Shown here: one piece after another, positions 8,666 to 15,313 of the stretch | Layout of the letters: each line of letters begins with the position of its first letter | How positions within the stretch are numbered: position 1 is the first letter of the stretch | NCBI GenBank assembly: GCA_030153205.1 | Contig: JASLHV010000002.1 | Coordinates: 1-23,424 of the forward strand | Direction of reading: 5' to 3' | DNA: 23,424 bases | Source: Roseiarcus sp. | GTDB lineage: Bacteria; Pseudomonadota; Alphaproteobacteria; Rhizobiales; Beijerinckiaceae | The notes under the pieces: generated by a model | Database searches by the model: none | The model's input: only the letters and a program-made list of their open reading frames with translations | What the model was told of the DNA's origin: nothing | Translations under genes and position numbers: made by a program

Positions 8666-9502
8666 TTAGACTCCAATCTGGGCTTCGATCGCCTTGCAAG
8701 TTTCGATCGCCATTTTGGTGTAATCGTCGAAGAACTCCTTCCCGCCACCGCGTTGCAGCGTGCCGAAGACATCGGCCGCAGCCGGCAGCAGTTCGAAGGA
8801 GATAAATCCTCCGTAAGCCACGTCCTTCAGCGCGCGCAGGATGGGCTCGAAATCCGTATGGCCCGCTCCTGGCGCCGCGCGATTGCTGTCGGCGAAATGC
8901 ACATGGAACAGATGACGGCCGGCGCGACGATAGGCTTCGGCGATGTTCTTCTCTTCGATCGCCATATGAAAGCTGTCGCCCATAACGCCGACATTGGCGC
9001 GGTCAACCTCTTTGCAAAGCTTCAAGACCTGATCGAGCGTGTTGCCGAAATATGTTTCATAACGGTTCCACGCTTCTATGCAAAACTTGACGTTCTTATT
9101 CGCCCCGTAATCCGCGCTTTCGCGGATCCCTTCGACCGCCCAGGCCCATTCGGAGGCGTCGTCAGCCGTTGGCGAAGTCTTGCCGAACGGCGCAGGGCGA
9201 ATGATGACCATCGGGCAGTCGATCGCGGCGGCGAAATCTACGAGTTCGCGAACGTATCGCTTCGCTTTTGCACGGTTTTCCGCCTCCGCCGCCACGAGGT
9301 CGCGCTCCGCCCCGAAAAAGATCGAGCAAAGCGAGGAGATTTGCAGCTTATGCTTGGCGCTCAGGGCTCGGACTTCGGCGACATCGTGATTAGCGGGCTC
9401 GCCGATCAGTTCGATCGCGTCATACCCGTACCGCGCGACGCGCTCGAAACTTTCGGCGAGTTTTTCGCCGTAATAGACAAGCGCGTCGTAGCTATATTTC
9501 AC
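8666..9502 (-). CDS. Sugar isomerase/epimerase, TIM-barrel family (first gene of its block)
   Basis: This 278 aa TIM-barrel protein is related to the ketose 3-epimerases. The metal set is E143 in CIEAWNRYE, D176 in VMGDSFHM, H202 in HVHFADSNR and E237 in SFELLP. Its substrate is likely a keto-sugar different from that of its neighbour at 7791. A GTG at 9502, preceded by GGGGAGG at five bases, is preferred and yields the family-like start MKYSYDALVYYGE. In-frame ATGs at 9568 and 9565 also have a GAGGAG site, so a 21-22 aa N-terminal extension is possible. It is the first gene after the conserved promoter region at 9596-9700 and probably leads the block that ends with the ATPase at 2156. Confidence 0.88.
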   Translation of the reverse strand: MKYSYDALVYYGEKLAESFERVARYGYDAIELIGEPANHDVAEVRALSAKHKLQISSLCSIFFGAERDLVAAEAENRAKAKRYVRELVDFAAAIDCPMVIIRPAPFGKTSPTADDASEWAWAVEGIRESADYGANKNVKFCIEAWNRYETYFGNTLDQVLKLCKEVDRANVGVMGDSFHMAIEEKNIAEAYRRAGRHLFHVHFADSNRAAPGAGHTDFEPILRALKDVAYGGFISFELLPAAADVFGTLQRGGGKEFFDDYTKMAIETCKAIEAQIGV

Positions 9503-9595
9503 AATTTCCTCCCCGGAGCGCCCGCCCTGGGCTGCTTGCTGTATTTGCGTTATCACGCCGTGCATCATTCTCCTCGCCGGTAACTGCGAAAACGA

Positions 9596-9608
9596 TTTGA
9601 TTACAAAG
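9596..9608. promoter_or_regulatory. Conserved near-palindromic box TTTGATTACAAAG
   Basis: The 13-mer differs by one base from the box at 15183-15195. Its core TTTG-N5-CAAA is symmetrical, so a dimeric regulator could bind it. On the minus strand it lies just before the first gene of the 9502-2156 block, about 28 bp before the in-frame ATG at 9568, and downstream of the other two conserved elements. That position would suit a repressor site in the early transcribed region. The regulator is not known. Confidence 0.5.
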
Positions 9609-9641
9609 CGCTGTGCAGTGCGTCGTGCTGCGAGGGTCTGA

Positions 9642-9657
9642 CATTGTTAAGCTTGAG
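9642..9657 (-). promoter_or_regulatory. Conserved promoter block CATTGTTAAGCTTGAG
   Basis: Thirteen of 16 positions match the block at 15221-15236, and the distance to the CATCCA palindrome is exactly 41 nt in both places. On the minus strand it reads CTCAAGCTTAACAATG and may hold the -10 element, with TTAACA or a neighbouring hexamer as candidates. No good sigma-70 -35/-10 pair can be fixed by eye. It drives, if anything, the block starting at 9502. Confidence 0.45.
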
Positions 9658-9682
9658 CTTCGTGTCAGAACAGGCCGTAATT

Positions 9683-9697
9683 CATCCAAAATGGATG
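9683..9697. promoter_or_regulatory. Operator-like palindrome CATCCA-AAA-TGGATG
   Basis: A perfect 6-bp inverted repeat with a 3-nt centre, embedded in TCATCCAAAATGGATGGA. The same 18-mer, with one centre base changed, occurs at 15261-15278 in front of the other CUT1 block, in the same orientation and context. A site of this form upstream of two co-directional catabolic blocks is best read as the operator or activator site of a local regulator. It lies between the permease stop at 9824 and the epimerase start at 9502. The rest of the 321-bp gap (9503-9823) shows no gene. Confidence 0.6.
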
Positions 9698-9823
9698 GAT
9701 TCGCAGCGTTCCAAGACTCGCGGCGGCATATCGCCAACGCAACGGAGCGATCGCCGGGATTGAAAATCGCGGAACGACAATTGGTTGCTGTGGTGCGCCA
9801 TGAGCAAGGCTGAGGCAGAGTCT

Positions 9824-10657
9824 CTATTTTACTGCGCCGAAGGTTAGGCCCTCGACTACCCGGCGGCGCAGGAGCAATGTGACCACGAGGATCGGCGCGA
9901 CGGTCACCATTGCCGCTGCGGAAAGAGTTCCCCATTGCGTACCGTACATGTTGGTGAATTCGCCGATGCCGACGGGAGCGGTCTTCACAGCCGAGCGGGT
10001 TAAGGTAAGTGCGAATAAGAATTCGTTCCAAGCAAGCATTCCAGCCAGAAGACTTGCGGAAACGATGCCAGGCATCAGCAGCGGCAGAATCACCCGCCGA
10101 ATGACCGTAAGCTGAGATGCGCCGTCCATCATGGCGGCGTGCTCGATCTCGATCGGGATTTGCCTGATCGAGGAACGCAGCATCCAAATCATCATCGGTA
10201 AGTTGAAGGCGGCGTAGGGTACGACAAGGACTGGCCATGTGTCGATGAGTCCGAGTCGCGACGCTAGGATGAACACCGGAATGACGGAAACGACGGGCGG
10301 AAACATGATTGTGGAGAGAATCCAACTGGCGGTGAACTGCTTACCGATGAAGCGCTGTCGCGCGAGCGCATAGGCTGCGGGAACCGCAACGACCAGCGCA
10401 AGCAGCGTCGAAGCGAAGGTGACGATTATGGTATGCAGGAGGAGAATGCCGAACACCTCCGACGTATAGGTATTTCCAGACAACACATCTCGGTAATTGC
10501 GCAGCGTCGGCGAAAAACTCCAGACTGGCGGTAATGCTTGTGTGAGCTCAGCCGGTTTAAACGACGTCAGCGCGAGCCATAAAAGCGGAAGGAGCGTCAC
10601 GATGATGACGGCCCACAAGGCCAGTCGGATAGCGACCTTTCCTATTCCGCGAGGCAT
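9824..10657 (-). CDS. CUT1 sugar ABC permease, MalG/UgpE type (second system)
   Basis: This 277 aa inner-membrane protein has about six membrane segments, starting with LALWAVIIVTLLPLLWLALT. The EAA loop EIEHAAMMDGASQLTVIRRV, followed by PLLMPG, is intact, and the C-terminus VEGLTFGAVK is typical of MalG-like permeases. The start at 10657 lies two bases past the stop of the partner permease and gives a normal length. A much longer frame to 11053 would run through that gene and is rejected. No ATPase gene follows; the block ends here, 322 bp before the next gene. The ATPase at 2156 is the likely partner. Confidence 0.92.
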   Translation of the reverse strand: MPRGIGKVAIRLALWAVIIVTLLPLLWLALTSFKPAELTQALPPVWSFSPTLRNYRDVLSGNTYTSEVFGILLLHTIIVTFASTLLALVVAVPAAYALARQRFIGKQFTASWILSTIMFPPVVSVIPVFILASRLGLIDTWPVLVVPYAAFNLPMMIWMLRSSIRQIPIEIEHAAMMDGASQLTVIRRVILPLLMPGIVSASLLAGMLAWNEFLFALTLTRSAVKTAPVGIGEFTNMYGTQWGTLSAAAMVTVAPILVVTLLLRRRVVEGLTFGAVK

Positions 10658-10659
10658 GA

Positions 10660-11595
10660 TCAATTTTCCAGAATGTCTGTGTTGCGACCAAGGAGCTTTA
10701 GCAATTGGCCCATCACGACCGATAATAGGAAGAGAAAGATGAGGCCCAATGCGGCCGCCGCGCCTATGTCGAAATCCTGGAGGGCTATTCGGTAGAGACT
10801 GAGATTGATGGTTTCGGTCGATGCGCCTGGACCGCCGCCGGTCAGAACGAAGATACTGCCGAAGGTTTTGAACGCTTCGATCGAGCGCAGGACCACCGCG
10901 ATCGCGATGAAGGGACGAATGAACGGAAAAATGATTCGCCAAAACAGCGCGAAAGCGGTCGCTCCATCGAGGAGAGCAGCCGCGCGAGGCTCCGGCGGCA
11001 CTCCGCTTAACGCCGCGAGCAGGATAAGCGTCACAAACGGCGTCCACTGCCACACGTCCAAGGCGATAATTGCGACCCAGGCGGTAAAAGGTTGGCCGAG
11101 CCAGTCAATCGGCGGGTCAATGAGTCCCCAGCTCTGGAGATAGAAATCGATCCAGCCATAGGTCGGGTTAAGCAAAACCCGAAAGACCAGAGCCGAGACG
11201 ACAGGCGCGACGCCAAGCGGCAAGATGTAGAGCGCCGAAAGAAGATTTCGCTCCGGGAGCTTTGCGCTGAGCATCAGCGCCAGTGCTAAGCCAATAGCGA
11301 TTTCGATGCCGACGGCGATTACCACAAACTGTAGCGTCGCGACCCAATCCCACCATATCTCCGGATCGGCGAGGGCGTGGGAGAAATTCTGTAAGCCGAC
11401 AAAAGTGGAGCCGGGGCCGAGAAGGTTCTCGTGTCGGAAGCTTGCATAGAAAAGATAGAAAGCGGGCGCGACTGTCATTGCCAGCAAGATGATCAAAGCC
11501 GGCGCGAGAAGGATCCAAGGTCCAACGGCGGCGGGCGAAGCAAAGCGGCGGCCCGTGGGCCGCCGATGGAGCATTAGGGGCTTTTGCGTCTGCAT
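10660..11595 (-). CDS. CUT1 sugar ABC permease, MalF/UgpA type (second system)
   Basis: This 311 aa inner-membrane protein has a basic N-terminus followed by the membrane segment PWILLAPALIILLAMTVAPA and about five more. The motif DVWQWTPFVTLILLAALSG closely matches the MalF-type permease at 4245, so the two CUT1 systems are related. The EAA loop is slightly unusual: it reads PRAAALLDGATAFALFW, with Ala where the family normally has the Glu of EAA, although the Asp-Gly-Ala part is kept. The start ATG overlaps the stop of the binding-protein gene by one base (TAATG), a sign of translational coupling. It forms the channel with 9824-10657. Confidence 0.92.
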   Translation of the reverse strand: MQTQKPLMLHRRPTGRRFASPAAVGPWILLAPALIILLAMTVAPAFYLFYASFRHENLLGPGSTFVGLQNFSHALADPEIWWDWVATLQFVVIAVGIEIAIGLALALMLSAKLPERNLLSALYILPLGVAPVVSALVFRVLLNPTYGWIDFYLQSWGLIDPPIDWLGQPFTAWVAIIALDVWQWTPFVTLILLAALSGVPPEPRAAALLDGATAFALFWRIIFPFIRPFIAIAVVLRSIEAFKTFGSIFVLTGGGPGASTETINLSLYRIALQDFDIGAAAALGLIFLFLLSVVMGQLLKLLGRNTDILEN

Positions 11596-13040
11596 TATTT
11601 CTTATATCCGGCTTGGATCAGCAACTCATTGACCTGACTCGTCGCTTCTTTCAGAGCTGCCTCGGGGGTGGCCGCGCCGCGAGCCGCGTTATTCACGGCG
11701 ACCCAGATGGCACGGTCGACGTCGCCGTAATTGGTCAGACGCGGCCGCCCGACTCCGACGGCGAGCGACTTTCCGAGTATCTCGTAGAAATTGGCGAACT
11801 TTTGTGACAAGCCGCTATCCTTGATCGCAGTTTCATAAACTGACGCTCGCGTCGGATGAAGCTGGTGCTGCAACGCTTTCGTCTGCGTGGCGGCGCTGGT
11901 GAACCACTGAATTGTGCGGTACGCCCATTCCTTATTTTTCGAAAACGAGTTGACCGACAGCATCCAGGTACCGAAATGCGGTCCAATCGATACGCCTTTT
12001 GGCACGACCGCATATTCGACAGCGCCCTTGACGTTCGGAGCAAGCGCGAGGTCGTGATAATTCATGGTCATCGCAGTGAGGCCATTGCTAAAAGCAGTGG
12101 CGACTTCATCCCAGCTCGCGGAGGTCGTGCCGGGTGGCGTCACCTTTTTAACATTGATGAGGTCGGCGTAGAAGGTGAGCGCTTTGACGCCTTCCGGCGA
12201 GGCGAAGGCGGGCTCGAATTTGTCATTTACGAGATGGCCGTCGCCGCCGAAGCCCGCGAGTAGGGTCTTGAAATCATCTGTGGCCCAATCCCCCGCGCCC
12301 GCCATGAGGGTAGAGCCCCAGAGCCTTTTGCCGGGATCAGTGAAGAAGGAGGCAATTTCTGAGAAGTCATCCCAGGTCGCTGGTGCCGCCAGGTCTTTAG
12401 CAGCCTTCTTTTTGTACGCCTCTTTGTTAGCGGCGTCTTCGAACAAGTCTTTTCGATAGGCGAGGGTCAAGACGTTCGCCTGCATCGGCAGACCGAAAAT
12501 ATCAAAGCCGCCGAGTTTGATCGCGGCGGGGTCGACTGTGTCGGTCCTCTCGAAATGCAAATTGCTTGCGTCTTTCTTATAGACCGCCGTATCGAAGAAA
12601 ACCTTCGGAATAAAGTCCGCTATATCAAGATCTCCAGACATAGCCGGATCGAGAACCAAGTCGGTGATCGGCTCGATTTTGTGAGTCAGCGCAGGCATCC
12701 AGGGCGTGTCGACAATCATGATGTCGTAGTACGGGCTTCCCGACGCGAGCTCTGCGAAGACCTTCTGCTGAAGCGCGTTATAAGGCATCGTGTCGAGCTT
12801 GATCTCGATGCCCGTTGCAGCCTTGTAATCCGGCAGAACCGCTTTGATTGCGTCGGAATTCGCCTCGGACGTCGCATAAAGCATGTTCAGGCTGGAGGGC
12901 TTGTCGGCGGCGCGAACCGGCCCCGCGCCCAGAGCGGATAAACCGATACCTGGCATGAGGCTGCCGATCATTCCGGCGCCTGATTTCAGCATAGTCCGAC
13001 GAGATGGATGCGCAGACGTATCTTTTCCATCCGACTTCAT
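11595..13040 (-). CDS. CUT1 solute-binding protein with Tat-type signal
   Basis: This 481 aa family 1 binding protein probably delivers a sugar to the two permeases that follow. The N-terminus carries a twin-arginine motif SRRTMLK (13-19), a mild hydrophobic stretch and likely cleavage near VRA-AD (about 44), so it may be exported folded by the Tat route. The mature part has the expected features: YKAATGIEIKLDTMPYNALQ, SPYYDIMIVDTPWMP, and FGLPMQANVLTLAYRKDLFE. The ATG has GGAGG five bases upstream. It is somewhat long for the family because of an insertion around residues 115-185 (KVFFDTAVYKKDASNLHFER and onward). Its ligand is unknown. Confidence 0.92.
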   Translation of the reverse strand: MKSDGKDTSAHPSRRTMLKSGAGMIGSLMPGIGLSALGAGPVRAADKPSSLNMLYATSEANSDAIKAVLPDYKAATGIEIKLDTMPYNALQQKVFAELASGSPYYDIMIVDTPWMPALTHKIEPITDLVLDPAMSGDLDIADFIPKVFFDTAVYKKDASNLHFERTDTVDPAAIKLGGFDIFGLPMQANVLTLAYRKDLFEDAANKEAYKKKAAKDLAAPATWDDFSEIASFFTDPGKRLWGSTLMAGAGDWATDDFKTLLAGFGGDGHLVNDKFEPAFASPEGVKALTFYADLINVKKVTPPGTTSASWDEVATAFSNGLTAMTMNYHDLALAPNVKGAVEYAVVPKGVSIGPHFGTWMLSVNSFSKNKEWAYRTIQWFTSAATQTKALQHQLHPTRASVYETAIKDSGLSQKFANFYEILGKSLAVGVGRPRLTNYGDVDRAIWVAVNNAARGAATPEAALKEATSQVNELLIQAGYKK

Positions 13041-13077
13041 AGTTTCCTCCCCAGTTGTTGTTTCTAGGCATCTTTCC

Positions 13078-13935
13078 TCAACGCTTGCGCGTCTCCGTCA
13101 GGCTCAGTTCGACGCTTTTCAGATACTCGATCGCGCGACGGGCGTAGCGGTCTGGCTCGACGCGCCGACTTGCAAAGCCGATCTCCATGGTCATGTAACC
13201 TTTAAAGTCGATATCCTTCAGCGCTTGCAGTACGCCGCACCAGTCGACCACGCCTTCGCCGGGCGGCTTGCGGTCGATATCGGCGCAATGCACGTGATCG
13301 AGATGCTCCGCCATTTCGTAGACGTAGTCGGAGCTGACCTCGTTTCGGTACAGCGCGTGGTAGGTGTCGAACATCACCTTGACATTCGCTGCGTCGCTGT
13401 CTTCGCGGAGCGCGAGCGCTTGTCCCGCCGTCTCGATGAGATTGGAATCGGCCGAGGTCGGCTCGACGCAGACTGTGATCCCTTTGTCGGCGGCGTGTTT
13501 GGCGATCTCCTTCAGAGCTTCGAGGCTCCAGGCGCGCGCTTGATCCGGGTCGAAGCCATGGGCGCGCCAGCCCGCGATATAAAGAACGCGATTTGAGCCG
13601 AGATCGTGCGCGAGGTCGACGACCTCCTTATAGTGGGCGATTGTCGCGGCGCGTTCCTCGGCCAAAAACGACGCCGGGTTGTTGCCCGGGCCGCCGCCAG
13701 GCGCCGGCAAAAGACTGGAGATGACAAGGCCTTGGCCGGCGATAAGCTTGCCGAGGTCGCGCCGCCGGGCGCCAGAAAGATGCGCGGGCCAGGCATGGGG
13801 CGCGGCGCAGCCGATTTCAATCCCGTCATAACCGGCCCTCGCGATGCGCTTGACCGCATCTTCAAGCGAGTAAGAAGGAACCCAGACGGGAAAGCTGCTG
13901 TAGCACCAAGTGTTAAAAGAATATTTGAAGGGCAT
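13078..13935 (-). CDS. Sugar isomerase/epimerase, TIM-barrel family (third copy)
   Basis: This 285 aa TIM-barrel protein has the metal set of the family: E158 in VCVEPTS, D190 in MFDTYH, H216 in DHVHCADIDRKPPGEG and E251 in TMEIGF. It is clearly divergent from the other two epimerases in the window and has Asp-Arg-Lys-Pro-Pro in the substrate loop, as in many hydroxypyruvate-isomerase-like and keto-sugar isomerase proteins. The ATG at 13935 is preferred because AGGTG lies six bases upstream; a GTG at 13944 is possible and directly abuts the stop of the dehydrogenase gene. It is the second gene of its block, between the MDR dehydrogenase and the Tat-type binding protein. Confidence 0.88.
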   Translation of the reverse strand: MPFKYSFNTWCYSSFPVWVPSYSLEDAVKRIARAGYDGIEIGCAAPHAWPAHLSGARRRDLGKLIAGQGLVISSLLPAPGGGPGNNPASFLAEERAATIAHYKEVVDLAHDLGSNRVLYIAGWRAHGFDPDQARAWSLEALKEIAKHAADKGITVCVEPTSADSNLIETAGQALALREDSDAANVKVMFDTYHALYRNEVSSDYVYEMAEHLDHVHCADIDRKPPGEGVVDWCGVLQALKDIDFKGYMTMEIGFASRRVEPDRYARRAIEYLKSVELSLTETRKR

Positions 13936-13944
13936 GCGATGCAC

Positions 13945-14976
13945 CTAGAGTACGAAAACTGCTTTTTCGGTCTTTCGCTCATCGAATAGTCGAAATGCGG
14001 TTTCGGCTTCGTCGAGCGAAAAGCGGTGAGTGGCGAGCTGTTCGAGATCAATCCCCTTGCGCAGGATGACATCGACAATCTCGTCATATTCACCGATGTT
14101 GAAATACCATGAGCCGAAGAGCTGGAGTTGCTTGCGGATGAGCTGATCGCTGGGCCGAATCGTCGTCTCCTTGGCCTCGCCGATGAAGGCGACGCGACCG
14201 AGCGGCCGAGTGGCGTCGAGCGCCATATTCTGCGCGAGTCCGTTTCCTGAGCAGTCAATCGCGGCATGCAAACCCGTACCGCCGGCGAAGGCGAGAATTT
14301 GCTCGCGGGCGTCGGCCGAACTCGGATCGAGCGTCAGGTCTGCGCCGAGCTCGTCGGCGAACTTTCGGCGTTCGGCGATCGGATCGAGCGCGACGACGCT
14401 TCCGCCGAGGGACTTGATCGCGAGCACGCCGTTGGACCCCATCGGTCCAAGTCCCCAGACGCCCACCGTACTCGCGCCCGACACATTGAGTTTTCGGCAA
14501 GCGCTGTAAAGCGTCCCAAAGCCGTCGGTCGAAATCGCGCCGGCGATGAAGGACATTTTGTCGGGCAGCCGCAGACAATTGCGCTCCGGCGCGACCAGGT
14601 ATTCGGCGTTGCCGCCGTCGGCGGTAAAGCCGAGGCAGCGCCATTCCGGACAAAGATGGAAATTGCCCATGCGACACGCTGCGCAGCCGCCGCAACCGAT
14701 GGCGAGATGAAGGGCGACTCGATCCCCGACCTTGAACTTCTTCACGCCCGCGCCGGTCGCGGCGATGACACCTGCCGGCTCGTGACCGGTGACGCATTTC
14801 CCGGCGCTCGCCCCGCCGACAACCGCATTCCCGTAATAGAGCGAAAGATCGCTTCGACAGATGCACGAAGCCTTGACCGCGACTAGCACCTCGCCAGGCC
14901 CCGGCGAGGGCGTCTCAACGACCCGGATCTCGACGCGTTTATCGCCCGGGAGGAATACGGCTTTCATCTTCGACAT
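13945..14976 (-). CDS. Zinc-dependent MDR dehydrogenase (alcohol/polyol type, second copy)
   Basis: This 343 aa cytosolic enzyme has the complete MDR layout. The catalytic zinc ligands are C40 in ICRSD and H65-E66 in TGHEPAG. The structural zinc cysteines are C95, C98, C101 and C109. The Rossmann motif VWGLGPMG (173-180) is followed by an Asp (ALDPIAERR), which indicates NAD. It is only distantly similar to the MDR at 6726, so the two probably act on different hydroxyls or products. ATG 14976 has GAGG five bases upstream. It is the first gene of the 14976-9824 block and follows an untranslated leader of about 200 nt after the conserved promoter region. Confidence 0.92.
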   Translation of the reverse strand: MSKMKAVFLPGDKRVEIRVVETPSPGPGEVLVAVKASCICRSDLSLYYGNAVVGGASAGKCVTGHEPAGVIAATGAGVKKFKVGDRVALHLAIGCGGCAACRMGNFHLCPEWRCLGFTADGGNAEYLVAPERNCLRLPDKMSFIAGAISTDGFGTLYSACRKLNVSGASTVGVWGLGPMGSNGVLAIKSLGGSVVALDPIAERRKFADELGADLTLDPSSADAREQILAFAGGTGLHAAIDCSGNGLAQNMALDATRPLGRVAFIGEAKETTIRPSDQLIRKQLQLFGSWYFNIGEYDEIVDVILRKGIDLEQLATHRFSLDEAETAFRLFDERKTEKAVFVL

Positions 14977-15182
14977 AAGAACCTCATCGGGGACGAGGCG
15001 GGCGCGCGATTGCCATTACGCGAGGTCGCCCCTCGATTTGTTAAGCTGCTAAAGGAATTTGCGTTGACGGGCGTCGTCGCGACGCGCCACGCGAAAGGGA
15101 TCAGTCGGCCACTCGCGCTCCTCGTAGAAACATCTTCGATCCGGTCGCAGTGGGCTTAAGAGCACTCAACCGTCGAAAGCTT

Positions 15183-15195
15183 TTTGTTTACAAAG
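15183..15195. promoter_or_regulatory. Conserved near-palindromic box TTTGTTTACAAAG
   Basis: Twelve of 13 bases match the box at 9596-9608. On the minus strand it reads CTTTGTAAACAAA, a symmetrical TTTGT-N2-ACAAA site. It lies 25 nt past the conserved CATTG block in the direction of transcription (33 nt in the other promoter). The gap 14977-15313 holds no gene: besides this box and the two other elements it carries the leader of the dehydrogenase gene, with GC-rich self-complementary parts around 15065-15095. Confidence 0.5.
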
Positions 15196-15220
15196 GTCTG
15201 CGAAGTTCCGCAGCCCGTAT

Positions 15221-15236
15221 CATTGGTAAGGCTGAG
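15221..15236 (-). promoter_or_regulatory. Conserved promoter block CATTGGTAAGGCTGAG
   Basis: Thirteen of 16 positions match the block at 9642-9657, with the same 41-nt distance from its first base to the first base of the CATCCA palindrome. Read on the minus strand it is CTCAGCCTTACCAATG and probably includes the -10 region for the block starting at 14976. The exact promoter hexamers cannot be fixed by eye. Confidence 0.45.
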
Positions 15237-15261
15237 ACGGGTTTCGGACTAGGGGCTAAAT

Positions 15262-15276
15262 CATCCAGAATGGATG
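15262..15276. promoter_or_regulatory. Operator-like palindrome CATCCA-GAA-TGGATG
   Basis: A perfect 6-bp inverted repeat with a 3-nt centre, inside TCATCCAGAATGGATGGA. It is the partner of the site at 9683-9697. It lies between the end of the wHTH-SBP fusion gene and the start of the dehydrogenase block that it would control. If the conserved CATTG block holds the -10 element, the palindrome would be centred some 50-60 bp upstream of the transcript start, a position common for activator sites. That is inference. Confidence 0.6.
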
Positions 15277-15313
15277 GAATTGGCCGCTTTCGATGTCTCT
15301 ACGACGCCTCTGT

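Noticed and set aside
8753..9583. 276-codon plus frame across the epimerase gene
   Set aside because: Antisense shadow of a TIM-barrel gene whose own metal residues and start are clear.
10658..11053. 132-codon N-terminal extension of the second MalG-type permease
   Set aside because: It would run through the partner permease in another frame and has non-membrane, Arg-rich composition; ATG 10657 gives the normal length.
15065..15095. GC-rich self-complementary part of the dehydrogenase leader as a riboswitch
   Set aside because: Short pairings exist but no known riboswitch core could be recognised; composition alone explains them.
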